64,000 nt of DNA from JAQUQI01 sp041650035. Lineage in GTDB: Bacteria; Omnitrophota; Gorgyraeia; JABMRG01. Positions 42,214 to 50,352 of this stretch are shown piece after piece (the stretch's first letter is position 1; each line of letters begins with the position of its first letter). The translations under genes and the position numbers were made by a program. The notes below the pieces were generated by a model. It made no database searches, had not been told where the DNA came from, and worked only from the letters and a program-made list of their open reading frames with translations. Where the stretch lies: NCBI GenBank assembly GCA_041650035.1, contig JBAZLY010000002.1:16077-80076 (forward strand). Reading direction: 5' to 3'.

Positions 42214-43554
42214 TTAAACAACCCCTTGCTCAAGCATAGAGTTGGCAACCTTGACAAATCCGGCTATATTCGCGCCAAGGACATAGTTATCAGGCTGGCC
42301 ATATTCAGCTGCCGCTTTTCTGGCTGAACTATGTATTGATTTCATTATGAGCTTTAACCTGGCATCAACTTCATCCCTTGTCCAGGCTAGCCTTTGCGAA
42401 TTCTGGCTCATTTCAAGACCTGACGTTGAAACGCCACCCGCGTTTGCAGCCTTGCCCGGACCATATAATATGCCTGCCTTGATAAATTTCTGCACGCCTT
42501 CAGGCGTTGTGGGCATATTAGCGCCTTCAACCACAAGGAAACAACCGTTCTTCAGCAGGACCTGCGCTTCATCTTTGTCTATCTCGTTTTGTGTCGCCGA
42601 AGGGAAGGCCGCCTGACATTTTATGCCCCACGGCATTTTACCTTCGTAATAATCAACTCCATATTTGGCAGCATATTCTTTTATGCGGCCCCGCCTGATA
42701 TTTTTAATTTCCATAACATATCGCAGTTTTTCGTCGGTTATACCTTTAGGGTCATATATAAAACCTGAAGAATCCGAAAGCGTGACCGGTTTTGCGCCTA
42801 ACTGATTGAGTTTTTCAACCGTATACTGGGCAACGTTTCCCGAGCCTGAAACAACGCACACCTTGCCTTTTAGCGAATCTTTTCTCGTCTCAAGCATTTC
42901 CTGGGCAAAATAAACAGCGCCATAACCTGTCGCTTCGGGCCTTATCAATGACCCGCCCCAGTTCAGCGATTTACCGGTAAGAACACCTGTAAACTCATTT
43001 TTGAGCCTCTTGTATTGCCCAAAAAGAAACCCTATTTCCCGACCGCCTACACCTATATCACCGGCAGGCACATCTGTATCAGGACCTATATGCCTGAATA
43101 ATTCTGTCATAAAAGACTGACAAAACCGCATAACCTCGTTGTCCGTTTTTCCCTTGGGATCAAAATCAGAACCCCCTTTTGCCCCGCCCATTGGAAGGGT
43201 GGTAAGGGAATTTTTAAAGACCTGTTCAAAGGCAAGAAACTTAAGCAGGCCCAAATACACCGTAGGATGAAGCCTTAGGCCTCCTTTATAAGGACCTATA
43301 GCACTGTTAAATTGTATGCGAAAACCCCTATTCACCTGTATATCGCCTTTGTCGTCAATCCAGGGAACGCGGAATATTATAATCCTTTCAGGTTCCGTTA
43401 TACGCTCAAGTATCTTCGCTTTTTCGTATCCGGGATTACGCTCAAGGACAGGTTTCAAGCTTGACAAGACCTCTTCAACCGCCTGGTGAAATTCCGGCTC
43501 ATTTGGATTACGTTTTTTCACCTGATCAATAACCTTTGTCGCATACGCAGACAT
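42214..43554 (-). CDS. gdhA: NADP-dependent glutamate dehydrogenase
   Basis: 446 residues from the ATG at 43554, chosen for its GGAGG site 8 bases upstream (43563-43567); the longer frame to 43590 has no such support. Hexameric class: PYKGGLRLHPTVYLGLLKFLAFEQVFKNSLTTLPMGGAKGGSDFDPKGK with catalytic lysines, and VPAGDIGVGGREIGFLFGQYK. It aminates 2-oxoglutarate with NADPH. It lies just after nfnB, a partner for NADPH supply. Confidence 0.95.
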   Translation of the reverse strand: MSAYATKVIDQVKKRNPNEPEFHQAVEEVLSSLKPVLERNPGYEKAKILERITEPERIIIFRVPWIDDKGDIQVNRGFRIQFNSAIGPYKGGLRLHPTVYLGLLKFLAFEQVFKNSLTTLPMGGAKGGSDFDPKGKTDNEVMRFCQSFMTELFRHIGPDTDVPAGDIGVGGREIGFLFGQYKRLKNEFTGVLTGKSLNWGGSLIRPEATGYGAVYFAQEMLETRKDSLKGKVCVVSGSGNVAQYTVEKLNQLGAKPVTLSDSSGFIYDPKGITDEKLRYVMEIKNIRRGRIKEYAAKYGVDYYEGKMPWGIKCQAAFPSATQNEIDKDEAQVLLKNGCFLVVEGANMPTTPEGVQKFIKAGILYGPGKAANAGGVSTSGLEMSQNSQRLAWTRDEVDARLKLIMKSIHSSARKAAAEYGQPDNYVLGANIAGFVKVANSMLEQGVV

Positions 43555-43573
43555 ATTCAAAACCTCCATTTTT

Positions 43574-45004
43574 TTATCGTGCCTTTTCACGAAATCTCTT
43601 TATTATGGCCGCCGCCGCTTTTTTTGCCATACCCATAGCCTCAATCACAGTTCCCTCGCCGCCAACAACATCACCTCCGGCATAAACCGCGTCAATTGAT
43701 GTCATCATTGTCGCGGGATCAACTACTATATCGGAATATTTATCTATCCTTAAATCCGGCGTAGCCTGTATAAGAACCTGATTGGCCATAAGGCCCACCG
43801 CTATCACCGCTTGATCGCAATCAAGAGTGAATTCACTGCCTTCAATCGGCACAGGCCTCGGCCTGCCGGTTTTATCGGGTTCTCCGAGCCGGCACCTGCG
43901 GCATTTAATAAATTTTACATTCCCCTTTGTCCTATCGCCTGCAAATTCAACGGGCTGGATAAGAAAATCAAAACGTATCCCTTCTTCCTTGGCATGATGT
44001 ATCTCAAGCCTGCGGGCAGGCATCTCATTTTCCGTCCTTCTGTATAATACGCTCACATCAGGGGTTATGCCGTTGATCTTCTGGAGCCTCAACGCCACCC
44101 TGGCCGCGTCCATAGCCGTATTGCCGCCGCCAATAATAATAATATGCGAACCAACATTGACAGGCGTATGATAGTCTGGGAACTTATAAGCGCCCATGAG
44201 ATTTACCCTTGTCAAAAACTCATTGGCCGAATAGACATTGCATAAATTCTCACCGGGTATATTAAGAAATGACGGCACGCCGGCTCCGAGCCCAAGAAAG
44301 ACAGCGTCAAAACCCTGTTTAAAAAGTTCATCCATGGTCACTGTTTTACCGGCAATAATATTACACTGCAATTCAACTCCTAATTTATTAAGATACCTGA
44401 TCTCAAAATCAAGAACATCTTGAGGAAGTCTGAAAGACGGTATGCCGTATCTTAAGACCCCGCCGGGCTTATGCAGGGCCTCAAAGATGGTAACCTTGAC
44501 GCCTGTCCTTGCAAGCTCTCCGGCACAGGATAAACCTGCCGGGCCGGACCCTATTACTGCGGCCTTAAAACAAGATAGACTTTTATCTTTATGCCCGTGG
44601 AAGGCGATATCGCCCTTAAGCCCGAAATCCGCGGCAAAACGCTCCAGAAAATGTATGTTTATGGCCTTGGCGGAGGCAAAGGGTTCTCCTTTTTTTGTGA
44701 ATACGCACGACTTCCTGCATTGATATTCGGCAGGACAGACCCTGCCGCATATAGAAGGGAAATTATTCTTTTCCTTAATAGTAAGATAGGCGGCCTTATA
44801 ATCTTTGTTAACAATTTCGGTAATAAATTTTTTTATGTCTATCCCCACAGGGCAGCCCTGACTGCATGATGGGTTCTTGCACTGCAGGCACCTTGAGGCC
44901 TCGTCAAGGGCCTGTTGTTCGGAATAAACAGACACAACCTCATCGAAACCGTTGGACCTGATTTGGGCGTCTGTCTCAATTGGCTTTACTGGATCTTTCT
45001 TCAT
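43574..45004 (-). CDS. nfnB: NfnB/GltD-like NADPH oxidoreductase large subunit
   Basis: 476 residues. The N-terminal part has two four-cysteine clusters, CLQCKNPSCSQGCPVGIDIKKFI and CGRVCPAEYQCRKSC, then an FAD site AVIGSGPAGLSCAGELARTG and an NAD(P) site IIGGGNTAMDAARVALRL. By itself it could be called glutamate synthase small subunit; next to the 45055 gene it is best read as the large subunit of NADH-dependent ferredoxin:NADP oxidoreductase (Nfn), which bifurcates electrons. The final 40 residues include GGDVVGGEGTVIEAMGMAKKA. Confidence 0.85.
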   Translation of the reverse strand: MKKDPVKPIETDAQIRSNGFDEVVSVYSEQQALDEASRCLQCKNPSCSQGCPVGIDIKKFITEIVNKDYKAAYLTIKEKNNFPSICGRVCPAEYQCRKSCVFTKKGEPFASAKAINIHFLERFAADFGLKGDIAFHGHKDKSLSCFKAAVIGSGPAGLSCAGELARTGVKVTIFEALHKPGGVLRYGIPSFRLPQDVLDFEIRYLNKLGVELQCNIIAGKTVTMDELFKQGFDAVFLGLGAGVPSFLNIPGENLCNVYSANEFLTRVNLMGAYKFPDYHTPVNVGSHIIIIGGGNTAMDAARVALRLQKINGITPDVSVLYRRTENEMPARRLEIHHAKEEGIRFDFLIQPVEFAGDRTKGNVKFIKCRRCRLGEPDKTGRPRPVPIEGSEFTLDCDQAVIAVGLMANQVLIQATPDLRIDKYSDIVVDPATMMTSIDAVYAGGDVVGGEGTVIEAMGMAKKAAAAIIKRFREKAR

Positions 45005-45054
45005 TCTATCCGCAGTTGTTTTTTTAATGTCTGATATCCGGTACCGTATATCCG

Positions 45055-45891
45055 CTATCTACCCAGGCGGCATATATGCTCTTCTTTATCTATATACGCG
45101 CGCGATCTGTTAATCAATTCGTCCCAATCCACAAGATGGGCATTAAATTCCGGGCCGTCAACACAGCTAAATTTGACCTGGCTTCCGATCTTGACCCTGC
45201 AACCCCCGCACATACCGGTGGCATCGACCATCAGAGCGTTAAGAGAGACGATAGTCTCCACGCCAAAAACTTTGGTAACTTCTGAAACCGATTTCATCAT
45301 CGGAATAGGTCCAACAGCATAAACCAGAACGGGTTTCGGGCCGGCATCTGCCAAGTTTAACACCTCTGACAATATGCCTGTGACAAAACCCTTTCTTCCG
45401 TATGAGCCGTCATCCGTGGTAATGTGCAGAATATCGGATACCAACCTAATCTTTTCCTCTAATAACAAAAGGCCTTTTGTCTTTGCGCCCAGGATAACAG
45501 TAATATGATTGCCGGCCTCTTTCATAGCCCTGCCTATAGGATATAATTCGGCTATGCCAAGACCTCCCCCTACCAATACTACGTTACCATATCTCTTTAT
45601 CGGGGTAGCATGACCCATAGGTCCGGCTACAGCATACACGGAATCTTCTTGACTCATCGCTGATAATAGTCGTGTGCTGAAACCTATCTCTTGAATTATC
45701 AGCGTAATAGAACCCGACACAGGGTCTTTGTCTACAACAGTAAGAGGTATCCTCTCGCCCTGTTCTTTTGCCATGACAACAACAAATTGGCCGGGCTTAA
45801 TCTTTGCCGCTATCAAAGGCGCGTGAATAACAAGTCGGGTTATCTTTGTCCCAAGGCATTGTGCTATAGTATTCTTTTCCAATATTTTCAT
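45055..45891 (-). CDS. nfnA: NfnA-like ferredoxin:NADP reductase small subunit
   Basis: 278 residues from the ATG at 45891, which gives the usual NfnA start (MKILEKNTIAQCLGTKITRLVIHAPLIAAKIKPGQFVVV); a TTG at 45963 is in frame but lies inside the leader hairpin. FAD part PLTVVDKDP, NAD part VVLVGGGLGIAELYPIGRAMK, and the [2Fe-2S] site with one Asp and three Cys (VDATGMCGGCRVKIGSQVKFSCVDGPEFN) are all visible. With nfnB it would couple NADH and reduced ferredoxin to NADPH. AAAAGG precedes the ATG. Confidence 0.88.
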   Translation of the reverse strand: MKILEKNTIAQCLGTKITRLVIHAPLIAAKIKPGQFVVVMAKEQGERIPLTVVDKDPVSGSITLIIQEIGFSTRLLSAMSQEDSVYAVAGPMGHATPIKRYGNVVLVGGGLGIAELYPIGRAMKEAGNHITVILGAKTKGLLLLEEKIRLVSDILHITTDDGSYGRKGFVTGILSEVLNLADAGPKPVLVYAVGPIPMMKSVSEVTKVFGVETIVSLNALMVDATGMCGGCRVKIGSQVKFSCVDGPEFNAHLVDWDELINRSRAYIDKEEHICRLGR

Positions 45892-45934
45892 AGATAGCCT
45901 TTTAGAAAGACGTCGGTGCTTGAACACGGGATAT

Positions 45935-45985
45935 AAAAAATAGGTGCCTTTTTCCTCCGACAATCATTGTCGAAAAAAGACACCT
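45935..45985 (-). terminator. Long hairpin with T-run between icd and nfnA
   Basis: On the - strand the paired arms are AGGTG with CACCT, CTTTTT with AAAAAG, and a 7-bp core CGACAAT with ATTGTCG around one loop base (45942-45985), 18 pairs with small bulges. A T-run (45940-45935) follows. It can end icd transcripts. Because a promoter lies upstream at 46004-46031, it also sits inside the nfnA leader as an attenuator candidate. Confidence 0.75.
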
Positions 45986-46003
45986 TTGTCATACATACGA
46001 TTT

Positions 46004-46031
46004 AATATAACATAAAACAAAATTATGTCAA
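46004..46031 (-). promoter_or_regulatory. Predicted promoter of nfnA-nfnB-gdhA
   Basis: On the - strand: TTGACA (46031-46026, overlapping the end of icd), spacer of 16, TATATT (46009-46004) with TGT before it (extended -10). Transcription would start near 45997, giving a 106-base leader that contains the hairpin at 45942-45985. Confidence 0.7.
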
Positions 46032-47219
46032 CATTATTTTGCGCCAAAAATCCTTCAGGTCCGGCTTATCAATAAGCCTAAGAACGTTTTTTGTAAATTG
46101 CTCACCGGTAATTCCGGTGCCCCTTCCGGTAATGAGCATTTTTTTATCGGCGCCGCAAACGTCAAGAACCATATCCATTTTTTCAGCCAAAGACGAATAA
46201 CCAATATGCCTTAGAAGCATAGCTCCCGCGCGGATCATGGAACTGGGATCGGCATATTTCTGCCTACCCTCTTCAACCATCCGCGGCGCGCTACCGTGTA
46301 TTGCCTCAAACATTGACCAGTGTGTCCCTATATTAGCACTGCCAGCGGTCCCGACACCACCCTGCAGTTGGGCCGCTTCATCCGTAAGTATATCCCCATA
46401 GAGGTTAGGCAGGACTATTACCTTGAAATCGCCTCTCCTTGCCGGGTCTATAAGTTTGGCGGACATTATGTCCACATACCACTCATCTAATTTAATATTT
46501 GGGTATTCCTGCGCTATCCGGTAAGCTGTCCTGGAAAACCTGCCGTCCGTTGCCTTGATCACATTTGATTTCGTAACCGCCGTAACGCGGTCTATATTAT
46601 TCTTATCGGCATATTCAAAGGCCATCCTGATAATCCGCTCCGAACCCTGGCGCGTCGCTACGCTGAAATCCACACTGATATCATCGGCAATATCAAACCC
46701 CCTGGAACCAAGTATATAAGCGCCTTCGGTATTTTCCCGGAAAAAAACCCATTCTATTTTTTCTTTCGGTATCCTGAACGGGCGCACATTAGCAAACAGG
46801 TCAAGCTGGCGTCTCATGGCGACATTAGCGCTTTCTATATTAGGCCATTTGCCGCCCGCTTGAGGCGTTGTAGTTGGGCCTTTCAGTATTACATGACAAC
46901 TCTTAAGCTCATCGAGAACATCATCAGGTATGGCCTTATTATGCCTTACCCTGTTCTCTATCGTAAGCCCGGTTATGTCCTTAAAAGAGATCTTTCTCGC
47001 GGCAATCTTATCGCGTAATACATGCGTTAAGACCTCCCGCGCGTGCTTTGATATCTCAAGACCTATACCATCGCCGGGGCATATACCGATGATAATAGCC
47101 GGCAGGTTGGAATAATCAGTCTCTTCACGGGGCATTTTCATCTTGTCTATCCGTTCCAGCTGTTCCCTGATTATCGCGCCGAATTTGTCCTTCGCCTTTT
47201 CTATGACATCATCATACAT
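46023..47219 (-). CDS. icd: Isocitrate/isopropylmalate family dehydrogenase, probably isocitrate dehydrogenase
   Basis: 398 residues. Substrate motif GPTTTPQAGGKWPNIESANVAMRRQLDLFANVRPFRI with the serine and arginines that bind isocitrate, ENTEGAYILG, and the metal-binding LPNLYGDILTDEAAQLQGGVGTAGSANIG. It most likely makes 2-oxoglutarate from isocitrate, with coenzyme preference undetermined. The flanking glnA and the nfn-gdhA genes fit a supply of 2-oxoglutarate for ammonia assimilation. It starts about 17 bases after the glnA stop. Confidence 0.85.
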   Translation of the reverse strand: MYDDVIEKAKDKFGAIIREQLERIDKMKMPREETDYSNLPAIIIGICPGDGIGLEISKHAREVLTHVLRDKIAARKISFKDITGLTIENRVRHNKAIPDDVLDELKSCHVILKGPTTTPQAGGKWPNIESANVAMRRQLDLFANVRPFRIPKEKIEWVFFRENTEGAYILGSRGFDIADDISVDFSVATRQGSERIIRMAFEYADKNNIDRVTAVTKSNVIKATDGRFSRTAYRIAQEYPNIKLDEWYVDIMSAKLIDPARRGDFKVIVLPNLYGDILTDEAAQLQGGVGTAGSANIGTHWSMFEAIHGSAPRMVEEGRQKYADPSSMIRAGAMLLRHIGYSSLAEKMDMVLDVCGADKKMLITGRGTGITGEQFTKNVLRLIDKPDLKDFWRKIMLT

Positions 47220-47235
47220 AAGAGGGCCTTCCTGC

Positions 47236-48555
47236 TTAAAGGATAGCTAAATAGCGGTCGAGCTCATGCCTTGTGACCTGTTTCTTATACTCATTCCATT
47301 CATCTTTTTTATTTCTTATGAAATATTCAAACACCTTATCGCCGAGGGCCTTCCTGACAAGAGGGCTGTTTTCGGTTATCCTTATGGCATCATAGAGATC
47401 GTCAGGTAAAGACTCTATGCTATGGACATTTCTTTCATCTTCCGTCATATTATAAATATTATTGGTGACCTGTTTCGGGAGCTTATATCTTTTCCTTATA
47501 CCCTCGAGGCCGGCCGCGAGCATGACCGAAAACGCCAAATAAGGATTACACGCCGGGTCAGGGTTTCTCATCTCAATCCTTGTTGCCATTTCCTTACCCG
47601 GCTTATACATAGGCACCCTGACCAGGGCTGACCTATTCCTATGCGCCCATGACACATAGACAGGAGCTTCATACCCCGGCACAAGCCTTTTGTAAGAGTT
47701 TACCCATTGACAGCATACGGAGCATATCTCCTTGGCATGCATTAACAACCCTGCTATAAAATACCTGGCCGTATCCGATAGGTGGTATTTATCGTTTTTA
47801 TCATAAAACGTGTTTCTCCTGCCTTTGAACAATGACATGTGCGTGTGCATGCCACTTCCATTAATACCGTAAACAGGCTTTGGCATAAAAGTCGCGTGCA
47901 TATTCTGCTGCATCGCCACCTCCTTAACGATCATCCGGTATGTCATAACATTATCCGCCATGAGAAGCGCCTCGTTATAACGAAGGTCTATTTCGTGCTG
48001 GGAAGAGGCCACCTCATGATGCCAGTATTCCACCTCAATACCCATCTTTTCAAGGGCAAGGACCGTTTTGCGCCGCAGATCCTGGCCTATGTCCATAGGC
48101 GTTAAGTCAAAATATCCGCCTTTATCAAGTATCTCCGTGCCCCCGGAATTCCTGAAATAAAAATACTCGAGTTCAGGTCCGACATTAAAAGTGTAACCCA
48201 TCTTTTTTGCCTCGGCAATATTCCTTTTTAAGACATAACGCGGGTCTCCCCCAAAGGGTTTACCGTCGGGCTCGACAACATCACAGAATATCCTTGCCAC
48301 AGGCCCTTCCTCTGTAGCCCACGGCATAATCTGGAAGGTAGAGATATCAGGCCTTACTACCATATCGGATTCTTCGATACGAGAAAAACCCTCTATTGAC
48401 GATCCGTCAAAACCCATGCCCTCATCCAGGGCATGGGGCAATTCCTGCACCGGGATATCGAAACTCTTTAAAAAACCCAGGACATCCGTAAACCACAAAC
48501 GTAAAAAGGCTATCCTTTTCTTTTTGACTGTCTCTAATATCTCTTGTTTGGTCAT
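47236..48555 (-). CDS. glnA: Glutamine synthetase type I (alpha group)
   Basis: 439 residues, short form without the Tyr-bearing adenylylation loop of the beta group. Marks: MGFDGSSIEGFSRIEESDMVVRPD near the N-terminus, the Mg/ATP segment YNEALLMADNVMTYRMIVKEVAMQQNMHATFMPKPV, HTHMSLFK, and NPYLAFSVMLAAGLEGIRKRYK. It forms glutamine from glutamate, ammonia and ATP. GGAGAG precedes the ATG. A promoter is predicted at 48599-48626. Confidence 0.97.
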   Translation of the reverse strand: MTKQEILETVKKKRIAFLRLWFTDVLGFLKSFDIPVQELPHALDEGMGFDGSSIEGFSRIEESDMVVRPDISTFQIMPWATEEGPVARIFCDVVEPDGKPFGGDPRYVLKRNIAEAKKMGYTFNVGPELEYFYFRNSGGTEILDKGGYFDLTPMDIGQDLRRKTVLALEKMGIEVEYWHHEVASSQHEIDLRYNEALLMADNVMTYRMIVKEVAMQQNMHATFMPKPVYGINGSGMHTHMSLFKGRRNTFYDKNDKYHLSDTARYFIAGLLMHAKEICSVCCQWVNSYKRLVPGYEAPVYVSWAHRNRSALVRVPMYKPGKEMATRIEMRNPDPACNPYLAFSVMLAAGLEGIRKRYKLPKQVTNNIYNMTEDERNVHSIESLPDDLYDAIRITENSPLVRKALGDKVFEYFIRNKKDEWNEYKKQVTRHELDRYLAIL

Positions 48556-48598
48556 AATACTCTCCTTGATCTTTACGCGTTATACTATAAAAAATTCA

Positions 48599-48626
48599 TA
48601 TATACCGGCCGCCCCATTTCGGGCAA
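48599..48626 (-). promoter_or_regulatory. Possible promoter of glnA
   Basis: On the - strand: TTGCCC (48626-48621), spacer of 16, TATATA (48604-48599); transcription start near 48592, a leader of about 37 bases. A second A/T-rich -10-like run (TATAGTATAAC) lies closer to the gene without a matching -35. Confidence 0.45.
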
Positions 48627-48630
48627 ATCG

Positions 48631-48648
48631 CCGCGGGCAAGGCCGCGG
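48631..48648 (-). other. GC-rich hairpin after rpoD
   Basis: Perfect CCGCGG repeats with a 6-base spacer, a few bases after the rpoD stop. No T-run follows on the - strand, so it is not a clear intrinsic terminator; it may limit 3' decay or read-through. Confidence 0.3.
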
Positions 48649-48654
48649 GACGGA

Positions 48655-50352
48655 TTAGAATACCTCCCTCTCTTCACTGTAAGACAAGTCAAGAAAATTA
48701 CGGAGTTTTTTGCTGCGAATAGGGTGGCGCAATTTACGCAGGGCCTTTGCCTCTATCTGCCTTACCCTTTCCCTGGTGACATGGAATATGGTCCCTACCT
48801 CTTCCAGGGTCCTGGGGTAACCATCACCTATGCCAAACCTTAATTTTAACACCTGCTTTTCCCTTTCCGTCAATGTATCAAGGACACCGTCCATCTGTTC
48901 CTTGAGCATCGAATAGGCGGTGGCGCTGGCAGGCGACATCGCCCTTTTATCCTCTATAAAATCGCCGAAATGCGTGTCACCTTCATCTCCGACCGGGGTC
49001 TGCAGTGATATCGGCTCCTGGGCTATTTTTAATATACCCCTCACCTTCTCGACGGAAAGGTCCATGTGCCGGGCTATCTCCTCCGGGGTCGGTTCCCTGC
49101 CTGTCTCCTGAACAAGCGACCTGGATACCCTGACAAGCCTGTTTATGGTCTCTGTCATATGAACAGGTATCCTTATAGTCCTGGCCTGGTCCGCGATCGA
49201 GCGGGTAATAGCCTGGCGTATCCACCATGTGGCATATGTGGAAAATTTATAACCTCTCTTGTATTCAAATTTATCAACGGCCTTCATGAGGCCTATATTG
49301 CCTTCCTGTATAAGGTCTAAAAATGAAAGCCCCCTGTTCGTGTATTTTTTAGCAATTGAGACCACAAGCCTCAAATTCGCCTCAACAAGGATCTTTTTGG
49401 TCTTCTGGAAATTTGCCTCTCTCTTCTTTATATTGAATATAAGCTGTCTAATCTTATCCTGGCCGAAACCGAATTCCTTTTCTATCTTCCTGATATTCTT
49501 ATTGAGGCCCGCGAGCTGCGAAAACCTTCTTAACCTCTTAAGCCTGTTTACCTCCTTCTGTATTCTCTCGATCTGTTCGGCATGCATCTTGATCCTAAAA
49601 CCCATTTCCTCAATAAATGTGGTCACAAGGACGAATTTGCACAAGATCTCTTTTATGGTCTTTTGACTCTTTGTCCTCTTTAATTTTTTCAAAAGTTTCG
49701 CGATACGGGTAACAGGTTTTATCTTGGCGGGGGCCAGGTCCTCTTTTATATAATCCTCTGGATTCAATTCTTCGTTGACAATCTTTTGGGTAAGTTCCTT
49801 GACATACTCAACGCTTAGCCTGCAATCGAATATAACATCCCTAAAACCGTTTTCGGCCTCTTCTATCCTTTTGGCCAGACTTATCTCATCCTCTCTTGAA
49901 AGAAGCGGTATCTGACCCATCTGGCGAAGATACATCCTGACAGGATCATCCATGGGCCCGTCAGACTTAGGGGAAAGCGCATGTTTAGCAGCTTTGTCTT
50001 TTTCGCGGGCCGATTCCGAATCAAGGAGTTCTATATGCTCCCGGTCAAGAGTGGAGAGAATCTCATCTATATCCTCGGATGATGTTACGTCTTCCGGTAA
50101 TATTTGGTTTATCTCGTCAAAAGTAAGATAACCCTTGGCCTTGCCGAGGCTTATCAGCTCTTTTATCTTGGCCGCGGGAACAGCGCTCTGCGCCCACGCC
50201 TGCCCGGATAGCGTTTTACTTGAACAATTTAAGTCCGCGATTTCGGCCGTATCACGATTCGCGGCCCCGGTGGAAGGTTGCGTCTTTATAGTTTTATTTT
50301 TTTTCTTGACCGTGAAACTTTTTTTCTTCTTTACCACTTTTTTCTTGGCCAT
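48655..50352 (-). CDS. rpoD: Housekeeping RNA polymerase sigma factor RpoD
   Basis: 565 residues from the ATG at 50352, which overlaps the dnaG stop (TGATG). A basic Lys-rich N-terminal region precedes a sigma1.1-type segment (IKELISLGKAKGYLTFDEINQILP). Region 1.2 DDPVRMYLRQMGQIPLLSREDEI, region 2 NLRLVVSIAKKYTNRGLSFLDLIQEGNIGLMKAVDKFEYKRGYKFSTYATWWIRQAITRSIADQARTIRIP, and region 4 TLEEVGTIFHVTRERVRQIEAKALRKLRHP are complete. It fits the TTGACA/TATAAT promoters found in the window. Confidence 0.97.
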   Translation of the reverse strand: MAKKKVVKKKKSFTVKKKNKTIKTQPSTGAANRDTAEIADLNCSSKTLSGQAWAQSAVPAAKIKELISLGKAKGYLTFDEINQILPEDVTSSEDIDEILSTLDREHIELLDSESAREKDKAAKHALSPKSDGPMDDPVRMYLRQMGQIPLLSREDEISLAKRIEEAENGFRDVIFDCRLSVEYVKELTQKIVNEELNPEDYIKEDLAPAKIKPVTRIAKLLKKLKRTKSQKTIKEILCKFVLVTTFIEEMGFRIKMHAEQIERIQKEVNRLKRLRRFSQLAGLNKNIRKIEKEFGFGQDKIRQLIFNIKKREANFQKTKKILVEANLRLVVSIAKKYTNRGLSFLDLIQEGNIGLMKAVDKFEYKRGYKFSTYATWWIRQAITRSIADQARTIRIPVHMTETINRLVRVSRSLVQETGREPTPEEIARHMDLSVEKVRGILKIAQEPISLQTPVGDEGDTHFGDFIEDKRAMSPASATAYSMLKEQMDGVLDTLTEREKQVLKLRFGIGDGYPRTLEEVGTIFHVTRERVRQIEAKALRKLRHPIRSKKLRNFLDLSYSEEREVF

